Part shown: piece after piece, positions 16,658-21,764 of the stretch
How positions within the stretch are numbered: the first letter of the stretch is position 1
How the letters are laid out: each line of letters begins with the position of its first letter
From: an uncultured Acetatifactor sp.
Lineage (GTDB): Bacteria > Bacillota > Clostridia > Lachnospirales > Lachnospiraceae
Direction of reading: 5' to 3'
Assembly: GCA_910586775.1 (NCBI GenBank)
Contig: CAJUJN010000071.1
Span: 1 to 21,764 of the forward strand
DNA: 21,764 bases
The notes under the pieces: model-generated
Told to the model about the DNA's origin: nothing
Databases searched by the model: none
What the model saw: the letters and a program-made list of their open reading frames with translations, nothing else
Position numbers and translations under genes: made by a program

Positions 16658-16681
16658 CTCTGAAAATATTGTCGGTTTTTA

Positions 16682-16710
16682 TTGAGGAGTTTGCAGATAT
16701 GTGCTAAGAT
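16682..16710 (+). promoter_or_regulatory. Candidate extended -10 promoter for the fucosidase
   Basis: TTGAGG at 16682-16687 and TAAGAT at 16705-16710 are 17 bp apart, with TGC directly before the -10 (extended -10). Each hexamer has two mismatches. It lies about 40 bp before the fucosidase start. Confidence 0.45.
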
Positions 16711-16750
16711 GGGGAAAGGTTATGCAACCGGATATATATGAAGGAGAAAT

Positions 16751-18205
16751 ATGGAAATGAGCGACGAAATTTTGCAAAAGGAAGAGCCCGGACAAGCGGC
16801 GGAATCCACCGGAACAAAAGCGGAGACAAAGGACGTACAGGCTGCCGGGGAGAAGGAAGCGGTGGTAGCAGGAGTCCATAACTACAGCAGAGAGGATTCC
16901 TATGTCTGGCCCGAAGACCCCAGGGTGCTGAGAAAGCTGGAGTGGTTTCAGGACCAGAAGCTTGGGCTGATGATGCACTGGGGACCTTATTCCCAACTGG
17001 GAATCGTGGAGTCATGGGCGCTGAGCGATGCGGACGCGGAGTGGTCCCGGGACGGCATCGACTGGGAAGTGACGGGAGAGGAGTTCAAGAAGGAATACTT
17101 CGGCTTGAACAGAACCTTTAACCCGCTGCGCTTCGAACCGGAAAAATGGGCGGACCTGGCGAAGGAAGCCGGCATGAAGTATCTTCTGTTCACTACAAAG
17201 CACCATGATGGTTTCTGCATGTGGGATACACAGTATTCCGATTATAAGATTACGGCACCGGACTGTCCCTTCCATACACATAAGTATGCGGACATCTGTG
17301 CCCATCTGTTTGAATCCTTCCGAAAGAGGGGAATCGGCATTGCGGCATATTTTTCCAAGGCAGACTGGCATGTGGACAGTTACTGGAAAGAGGATACGGA
17401 GAAAGGGAAATTCAAGAGCAGGGGGCCTTCCTACAACCCGGCGGAAAACCCGGAAGAATGGGAGCGCTTCGTGACTTTTACCCACAACCAGATCAAGGAG
17501 CTTGCCACGGGGTACGGGAAGCTGGATGCCATGTGGTTTGACGCAGGCTGGGTGTGCGAGCGCGCGGGGCAGGACATCCGCCTGGGAGAGGTGATTGAGC
17601 AGGTGAGAAAGGTTCAGCCGGGAATGCTGTGCGCAGACCGCACAATAGGAGGACCTTATGAAAATTATGTGACACCGGAGCAGTGCGTGCCGGAGAAGCC
17701 GTTGTCCATTCCCTGGGAAAGCTGTATTACTCTGGGGACTTCTTTTTCATTTAAATATGAAGATACATATAAGTCGCCCAGAGAAGTAATCAACCTTTTG
17801 GTTGACATCGTGGTAAAGGGAGGGAACCTGGCAATCAACGTGGGGCCTCAGCCTGACGGGCGTCTTCCGGAGGGAGCAATCCGGACACTGAAGGGAATGG
17901 GCGCGTGGCTTGGCGTGTACGGCGAGGCGATTTACGGCACCCGCGTGTGTGCTCCTTATAAAGAGGGTAATATCGGCTTTACCAGGAAAGGCGAAACCGT
18001 ATATGCGATTGAGACTTTTGCCCGGGAAACGGACTCCGCAGAGAACACAGTGTGGATTCCCTATGAGGGAGAAGCGCGGGAGATTACTGCTATGGGAGAA
18101 GATAAGGTGGTATCCTTTTCAAAGGAAGCAGGCGGATACCGGGTGGTGCTGGAGGCACAGGAATTTGGGAGAGCCCCGATTGCCAGGGTTTTTTGTCTGA
18201 AATAG
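16751..18205 (+). CDS. GH29 alpha-L-fucosidase, cytoplasmic
   Basis: The enzyme belongs to glycoside hydrolase family 29, retaining enzymes that release L-fucose from glycans. The catalytic barrel starts near residue 60 (KLEWFQDQKLGLMMHWGPYS) and contains TTKHHDGFCMWD at 148-159. The predicted nucleophile is Asp264 in MWFDAGW. The segment GGNLAINVGPQPDGRLPEG at 358-376 is also typical of the family. I cannot assign the acid/base residue with confidence. A short beta-type C-terminal part ends at residue 484. There is no signal peptide; instead about 45 charged, low-complexity residues precede the barrel, so fucosides would have to be imported first. AAGGAG at 16741-16746 fits either the ATG at 16751 (4 nt spacing) or the in-frame ATG at 16757 (10 nt). 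No sugar transporter lies beside it. Confidence 0.93.
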   Translation: MEMSDEILQKEEPGQAAESTGTKAETKDVQAAGEKEAVVAGVHNYSREDSYVWPEDPRVLRKLEWFQDQKLGLMMHWGPYSQLGIVESWALSDADAEWSRDGIDWEVTGEEFKKEYFGLNRTFNPLRFEPEKWADLAKEAGMKYLLFTTKHHDGFCMWDTQYSDYKITAPDCPFHTHKYADICAHLFESFRKRGIGIAAYFSKADWHVDSYWKEDTEKGKFKSRGPSYNPAENPEEWERFVTFTHNQIKELATGYGKLDAMWFDAGWVCERAGQDIRLGEVIEQVRKVQPGMLCADRTIGGPYENYVTPEQCVPEKPLSIPWESCITLGTSFSFKYEDTYKSPREVINLLVDIVVKGGNLAINVGPQPDGRLPEGAIRTLKGMGAWLGVYGEAIYGTRVCAPYKEGNIGFTRKGETVYAIETFARETDSAENTVWIPYEGEAREITAMGEDKVVSFSKEAGGYRVVLEAQEFGRAPIARVFCLK

Positions 18206-18274
18206 TCTGAAGGAGGAAGGTTGCGGCCCGGCGGCGTACAATTCTTAATTTTTATGTAATATTTTACAGAATTA

Positions 18275-18304
18275 TGGACAAAGCCGGGCAAATGGGGATA
18301 CAAT
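18275..18304 (+). promoter_or_regulatory. Promoter for the DUF3048 lipoprotein
   Basis: TGGACA at 18275-18280 and TACAAT at 18299-18304 are 18 bp apart, each with one mismatch to consensus. It sits directly against the 20-bp tandem repeats, which would be the first part of the transcript. Confidence 0.65.
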
Positions 18305-18380
18305 GGAGTCAAGAACATTCCAATGATAGAAAGCGCATTCCAATGGAATCAGGAATATTCCATGGAAGGCAGGCCTTCTA
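18301..18380 (+). repeat. Imperfect 20-bp tandem repeat in the lipoprotein gene leader
   Basis: Units begin at 18301, 18321 and 18341 with CAATG and end with ATTC; a more diverged fourth unit starts CATGGAAGG at 18361. The junctions form palindromes: ATTCC-AAT-GGAAT around 18336-18348 and GGAATATTCC at 18352-18361. Because 20 is not a multiple of three, the repeat is not coding. It lies between the promoter and the start codon. Confidence 0.85.
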
Positions 18381-18405
18381 TAAAACAAAGAGAAAGGAAG
18401 ATTCA

Positions 18406-19539
18406 ATGAAGAAGAAAGTACTGGCAGTAATGATTGCAGCAATGGCTGCGTTGTCCGGCTGTGGGGGGGAAGGAGAAGAATCGACTTCTCCTATCGTGGA
18501 TTTGACGCCGGTGGAACTGGCAACAGAGGAACCTGCGACAGAACCTGAAGAATCGGTATCGGAAGAGGAATCGGAAGCGGAACCGGAAGAGGCCCGTGAG
18601 GGCATGTACCGCAGTGAGCTTACAAATGAATGGATTGACGAATCTCTGAGGAACCAGAGGCCTGTTGCGGTCATGGTGGACAACGAGAAGGTTGCACTGC
18701 CCCATTACGGACTGACGGAAGCAGATATCGTATATGAGATGATGAACAGCACGGAGAATGCCAGAATTACACGTTTTATGGCAATTGTTAAGGATTGGGG
18801 TAAAATCGAACAGTTTGGAAGTATACGGAGCACCAGATCTACCAATGTCTATCTCAGTGGAGAATGGAATGCTGTTCTCTGCCATGACGGAGGTCCTTTC
18901 TTTGCGATGGATCTGGTAAAATCGGAGCCTTATTGTGAAAATCTAAGCGGATATGATTACTTTACCGAGGTAAATAACGGCAAGAGAAAAGAGTTTAGAG
19001 AGTACATCGTAGCCGGAGATTTGGAAGATGGTTTTCGTAAGAAGGGATACAGCCTTGAATATAATGAGTACTATGAGGGACCACATTATACCTTTTCAAA
19101 TAAGGAAGTGGATTTGGATGAGCAGGGCAGTGCATTTGCATGCAATGAAATTCAGCTGATTCCTTTTAAGCATAACCAGTCTACATTGAAGTATAATGCG
19201 GAAACAGGCACATATGATTATTATGAGTATGGGCAGGCTCATCTTGACCCGCAGCATGATAATGCGCCGCTTACCTTCAAAAACCTGCTGATTCAGAAAT
19301 GTTCTTTTAATAAGCTTGGCGAGGGATATCTGGTTTATAATATCCTGGACGGTGCAGGAAATGACGGATATTATATTGTAAACGGAAAAGCGATTGAAGT
19401 GACGTGGTACAATATGTCTGCGACTTCTCCTACTACCTATTACAGCAAGACTACGGGGGAAAAAATTGAACTTGAGACGGGTAAGACATATATTGCAATC
19501 GTGCCGGATGACACATGGGATGAGATTGTGATCAAGTAA
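18406..19539 (+). CDS. DUF3048 (YerB-like) lipoprotein
   Basis: I choose the ATG at 18406 because AAGGA at 18395-18399 precedes it and it gives a proper lipoprotein signal (KKK, a hydrophobic core, lipobox LSGC with Cys19). The 377-residue product would be lipidated and held on the outer face of the membrane. A Glu-rich linker (about 22-63) leads into the DUF3048 domain: RPVAVMVDNEKVALPHYGL at 85-103, ADIVYE, ITRFMAI, and GSIRSTRSTN with CHDGG at 159-163. The C-terminal DUF3048 half covers about 230-377. Members such as Bacillus YerB have no firmly established function. The gene is a single transcription unit with its own promoter and a strong terminator. Confidence 0.9.
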   Translation: MKKKVLAVMIAAMAALSGCGGEGEESTSPIVDLTPVELATEEPATEPEESVSEEESEAEPEEAREGMYRSELTNEWIDESLRNQRPVAVMVDNEKVALPHYGLTEADIVYEMMNSTENARITRFMAIVKDWGKIEQFGSIRSTRSTNVYLSGEWNAVLCHDGGPFFAMDLVKSEPYCENLSGYDYFTEVNNGKRKEFREYIVAGDLEDGFRKKGYSLEYNEYYEGPHYTFSNKEVDLDEQGSAFACNEIQLIPFKHNQSTLKYNAETGTYDYYEYGQAHLDPQHDNAPLTFKNLLIQKCSFNKLGEGYLVYNILDGAGNDGYYIVNGKAIEVTWYNMSATSPTTYYSKTTGEKIELETGKTYIAIVPDDTWDEIVIK

Positions 19540-19565
19540 GAGGATTTTATATAAGTTTCGGATAG

Positions 19566-19601
19566 AAAGATGGACATGAAGGCATGTTCATCTTTTTTTT
19601 T
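19566..19601 (+). terminator. Intrinsic terminator after the DUF3048 gene
   Basis: A 13-bp stem (19566-19578 with 19583-19595, one G-T pair) around the loop AAGG is followed by a T tract to 19601. It begins 27 bp after the stop codon. Confidence 0.93.
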
Positions 19602-19629
19602 AATGTCGATATATATAACAGGTGTTCGC

Positions 19630-19670
19630 TGTGCCGTGTGAGAATGTTTGATGATACATGTGCCGTGTGA
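19630..19670 (+). repeat. 12-bp direct repeat upstream of the DUF3810 gene
   Basis: TGTGCCGTGTGA occurs exactly at 19630-19641 and 19659-19670, 29 bp apart start to start, roughly three helical turns. It lies 70-110 bp before the DUF3810 start codon and could be a binding site or a remnant of duplication. Confidence 0.7.
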
Positions 19671-19737
19671 TTTTTCAAGGGACGGAAGATATGATTCCGG
19701 CAGAAGCGGGAAAAGAAAAGGCAAAGGATGGACAGAG

Positions 19738-21120
19738 ATGGGGAAAGGGAAGCTGTTTCGAAAAAGCAGAATTGTGTACCTGGGGATTGCCGCTCTTGTG
19801 GTTATATTGAATATTGTAGCATGGAACAGTACGCTTTTTGCGGATTGGTATATCGCGCATATTTTTCCTGTCTGGGTGAATGTGTATGGCCGTGTGACGG
19901 GACTTTTTCCTTTTTCCGTAGGAGAATGGATGCTTGTGGCGGGCGTTATACTGGTGGCGTTTGCGGGGGCTCTGGGAGTGATATGGGCAGTGATTGGAGC
20001 GGTGGCAGGCGTGGGTGGAATCTATCGCGATGCCAGGCGGCGGAAAGCCGGATTACAGAAGGGAGAGCCTGCGGAACCGGCGGATATGGCAGAGGAGGAC
20101 TGCGCGGAGCAGATAGGACTGACGAATGCAACGGCGAACGGTTTGAGAAAGCGGAGAATATTCGGCGGATTCCGGCGCTTTAGCAGGGGGATTGGATATT
20201 TCTTCGCGTGGACGGTGCTGATTGTCTGTCTGGTTATGACGCTGAACTGCTTTATATTGTACCATGCATCGACTTTTTCTGAGCATTATTTCGGAGAGGA
20301 CACTGGTGAGTACACGCTGGTGGAGTTGATTGAGGTGTATAATATGGTGGCAGAGCAGTGTAACAGCCTTGCCGGACAGATAGAGCGGGATGAGAACGGC
20401 ATGGCAGTGTATGCCGGCAGTGAGGGAAAGGACGGGAGGCTTCTGGATATGGAAGATATGGCGAGGGAGCTGATGCAGCAGCTGGGCGGGAAATATCCGC
20501 AGCTGGACGGCTATTATCCTCGGCCCAAGGCACTGTTGTCTTCGGATTTCATGTGTCAGCAGCATATGCAGGGGTACTATTTTCCGTTTTCCATGGAGGC
20601 GAATTACAATGATGTCATGCATATTCTGAACTTCCCGTCGACTATGTGTCATGAACTGGCTCACCTGCGGGGATATATTTATGAGGATGAGGCTAATTTT
20701 ATCGGGTACCTGGCATGTGTGGAGTCGGAGGATGTCTTTTTTCAGTATGCGGGTTACCTGAGTGTGCTGGTTTACCTGAATAATGATCTGTATAAGGCGT
20801 GGAAGGAGGAACGGGCTGCTTATGAGGAGGCAGCGGCAATTGTCTGTCCTGTGGTGGTGGATGCGCAAGTGTGGGAAGACAACATATTCGTCACGGATGA
20901 GGAATGGGAACGCATTGACGGGAAAGCTTTGATTGACACAGAAATTGTGGATATGGCGGCGGATGTGTTTATTGATGCGAACCTGAAGGCAAATGGCATA
21001 GCGGACGGAAAAATCAGCTACAGCAGGGTAGTAAGGCTGTTGCTGCAGTATTACGGACAAAAGCCGGAAGAGAGCAGGGCCCCCGAAATTTTTTTGAAAA
21101 AATTTTTTGTAAACGCTTGA
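19738..21120 (+). CDS. DUF3810 family membrane protein with an HExxH motif
   Basis: The start at 19738 is chosen because AAAGGA (19723-19728) lies 9 nt upstream; a longer in-frame start at 19648 would add 30 polar residues with no such site. The 460-residue protein has hydrophobic segments near residues 11-30, 64-95 and 153-175, separated by a basic, polar loop (96-150). A large domain of about 285 residues follows and carries TMCHELAHLRG (HELAH at 305-309) and EDEANFIGYLA (316-326). HExxH followed by a downstream glutamate is the pattern of gluzincin-type zinc proteases, so peptidase activity is plausible but not proven for DUF3810. The last residues (EIFLKKFFVNA) are encoded by an A/T tract that doubles as a tRNA promoter element. 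No catalytic residue appears to be missing. Confidence 0.88.
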   Translation: MGKGKLFRKSRIVYLGIAALVVILNIVAWNSTLFADWYIAHIFPVWVNVYGRVTGLFPFSVGEWMLVAGVILVAFAGALGVIWAVIGAVAGVGGIYRDARRRKAGLQKGEPAEPADMAEEDCAEQIGLTNATANGLRKRRIFGGFRRFSRGIGYFFAWTVLIVCLVMTLNCFILYHASTFSEHYFGEDTGEYTLVELIEVYNMVAEQCNSLAGQIERDENGMAVYAGSEGKDGRLLDMEDMARELMQQLGGKYPQLDGYYPRPKALLSSDFMCQQHMQGYYFPFSMEANYNDVMHILNFPSTMCHELAHLRGYIYEDEANFIGYLACVESEDVFFQYAGYLSVLVYLNNDLYKAWKEERAAYEEAAAIVCPVVVDAQVWEDNIFVTDEEWERIDGKALIDTEIVDMAADVFIDANLKANGIADGKISYSRVVRLLLQYYGQKPEESRAPEIFLKKFFVNA

Positions 21121-21145
21121 CAGATTCGCGTTATTGGTGTAAAAT
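21086..21145 (+). promoter_or_regulatory. Strong tRNA promoter with UP-like A/T tract
   Basis: A perfect TTGACA at 21117-21122 and TAAAAT at 21140-21145 are 17 bp apart. An A/T tract (runs of T7, A6 and T6 at 21089-21108) lies just upstream, where UP elements contact the alpha subunits of RNA polymerase. The -35 box includes the TGA stop codon of the DUF3810 gene. It should drive both tRNA genes. Confidence 0.9.
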
Positions 21146-21184
21146 GTTCAATGTTGTGAGAGAAAAATAAAAGTTCATAGAGAT

Positions 21185-21255
21185 GCAGGTGTGGTTCAAT
21201 GGTAGAACATCAGCCTTCCAAGCTGAATACGTGGGTTCGATTCCCATCACCTGCT
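21185..21255 (+). tRNA. tRNA-Gly (anticodon TCC)
   Basis: A complete cloverleaf is visible: acceptor GCAGGTG/CACCTGC, D arm GTTC/GAAC, anticodon stem TCAGC/GCTGA with loop CTTCCAA, and T arm GTGGG/CCCAT with TTCGATT. The anticodon TCC reads glycine codons such as GGA. The discriminator base is T, as expected for bacterial tRNA-Gly. No CCA is encoded. Confidence 0.97.
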
Positions 21256-21256
21256 T

Positions 21257-21272
21257 TGTATCTGAAGATACA
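21257..21272 (+). other. Hairpin in the tRNA spacer
   Basis: TGTATC (21257-21262) and GATACA (21267-21272) can pair around TGAA in the 23-nt spacer between the two tRNAs. It could mark a processing site of the dicistronic precursor. Confidence 0.5.
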
Positions 21273-21278
21273 TAATAC

Positions 21279-21351
21279 GCGATAGTGGCTCAGTTGGTAG
21301 AGCGCCACCTTGCCAAGGTGGAAATCGCGGGTTCGAGTCCCGTCTATCGCT
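21279..21351 (+). tRNA. tRNA-Gly (anticodon GCC)
   Basis: A complete cloverleaf is visible: acceptor GCGATAG/CTATCGC, D arm GCTC/GAGC, anticodon stem CCACC/GGTGG with loop TTGCCAA, and T arm GCGGG/CCCGT with TTCGAGT. The anticodon GCC reads GGC and GGU. The discriminator is T and no CCA is encoded. It shares the promoter at 21117 with the upstream tRNA-Gly. Confidence 0.97.
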
Positions 21352-21355
21352 CTTT

Positions 21356-21574
21356 TTAATTTGTAGCGGAATCCCATAAAATGTGGGGTTCCGTTGTTTT
21401 TGTGTGTCTAAAATTCTGTAGACAGTTGTAGATAGTACGAATATTCTGCTCTAATGTTTTTGCCATAAGGTCATAGGTCTGGCTTTCCGTCAGGGGATTG
21501 TAGATATAGCCCAGTGTCGTATTCAGGTTGTTGTGCCCCTGCGTCTGCCTTTTTTGCCGGCGGGGTAATCGCAA
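21356..21574 (-). pseudogene. Remnant of a tyrosine recombinase (integrase), C-terminal end only
   Basis: The reading frame contains GHNNLNTTLGYIYNPLTESQ, matching the GH box and the catalytic tyrosine region (TTxxY) of phage and ICE integrases. Only this C-terminal end remains. Codons before the GH box (KRQTQ) do not look like the conserved HxLRH segment, the frame closes with a stop shortly upstream, and there is no ATG start. The catalytic Arg-Lys-His-Arg part is missing, so it cannot be active. The frame ends 5 bp from tRNA-Gly(GCC) and its last dozen codons run through the tRNA terminator. This position is typical of an element integrated at the 3' end of a tRNA gene that has since decayed. 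Confidence 0.7.
21365..21395 (+). terminator. Intrinsic terminator of the tRNA-Gly pair
   Basis: CGGAATCCC at 21367-21375 pairs with GGGGTTCCG at 21385-21393 (one wobble; the stem can extend by two pairs on the outside), followed by TTGTTTTTG. It lies 14 nt after the second tRNA. Confidence 0.88.
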
Positions 21575-21764
21575 GGGTGCGCAGCATCTTCATTATACTT
21601 GTTCTCTCTTTGTTGACATAAGCGTATCAAGGCGCTTTCCGCCCATCTGTTATTATGGACACGCGCTTCCATAGGCAAGCGCCATATGAATTGTGCTGCC
21701 GACATACGCCCCCAGCCGGACTTTCCGTAACCAGGCTAAGCAGGCATGAAGCCGCATCAAGGTT
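21575..21764. other. Unassigned sequence upstream of the integrase remnant
   Basis: I see no recognisable gene here. A short minus-strand frame (up to about 21705) runs into the remnant in a different phase, but its translation shows no integrase motif that I can recognise. The stretch may be further decayed mobile-element DNA that continues beyond the window. Confidence 0.4.

Noticed and set aside
18206..18259. AAGGAGG at 18210-18216 followed by a TTG-started 12-codon frame after the fucosidase
   Set aside because: Spacing is only 4 nt, the start is weak, the product is tiny and unremarkable, and nothing conserved can be argued.
18274..18405. Upstream in-frame start for the DUF3048 gene at 18274
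   Set aside because: It would bury the lipoprotein signal behind 44 residues encoded by the non-coding 20-bp repeats, and it overlaps the promoter.
21086..21108. AAATTTTTT/AAAAAATTT inverted repeat as a terminator of the DUF3810 gene
   Set aside because: The stem is purely A/T with almost no loop and lies inside the coding sequence; an UP-like element of the tRNA promoter explains it better.

Overview
The window looks like a chromosomal segment from a Gram-positive, gut-type Firmicute, most likely a Lachnospiraceae-like Clostridium relative. This is an inference from AGGAGG-type Shine-Dalgarno sites, a type III pantothenate kinase, an ECF-type vitamin substrate component, DUF3048 and DUF3810 proteins, a GLUG-repeat surface protein, Gram-positive intrinsic terminators and tRNA genes without an encoded CCA. 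No species can be named from the sequence alone.

Layout from left to right. 1-369: a gene-poor leader. 370-3985: two overlapping ABC half-exporters that probably form a heterodimer; the first carries an in-frame 18-bp tandem repeat inside its ATPase domain. 4111-7005 (minus strand): a vitamin B5 to CoA operon of an ECF S component (PanT-like), coaX and coaBC, driven by a good promoter at 7055-7083. 7210-9441: a divergent promoter, a FIST sensor-domain protein, a membrane-free chemotaxis-type signalling protein and a bidirectional terminator. 9533-15761 (minus strand): a large GLUG-repeat and coiled-coil surface protein translationally coupled to an MMPL/RND exporter, with a divergent TetR regulator at 16094-16657. 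16751-18205: a cytoplasmic GH29 alpha-L-fucosidase. 18275-19601: a DUF3048 lipoprotein with its own promoter, a tandem-repeat leader and a terminator. 19738-21120: a DUF3810 membrane protein with an HExxH motif. 21086-21395: a strong promoter, two tRNA-Gly genes (TCC, GCC) and a terminator. 21356-21574 (minus strand): the decayed 3' end of a tyrosine integrase beside the tRNA.

How the genes work together. PanT, CoaX and CoaBC would import pantothenate, phosphorylate it and carry it through to 4'-phosphopantetheine. FIST plus the soluble MCP look like a two-piece cytoplasmic ligand-to-chemotaxis module. TetR, the MMPL exporter and the GLUG protein look like a regulated envelope system in which an exporter is paired with a long, wall-spanning, membrane-anchored partner. 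The last is the best candidate for an undescribed system here, with the FIST/MCP pair second. Small-scale signals of interest are repeats in the ABC gene and in the lipoprotein leader that share an 11-bp core, and a tRNA promoter built into the 3' end of a coding sequence.
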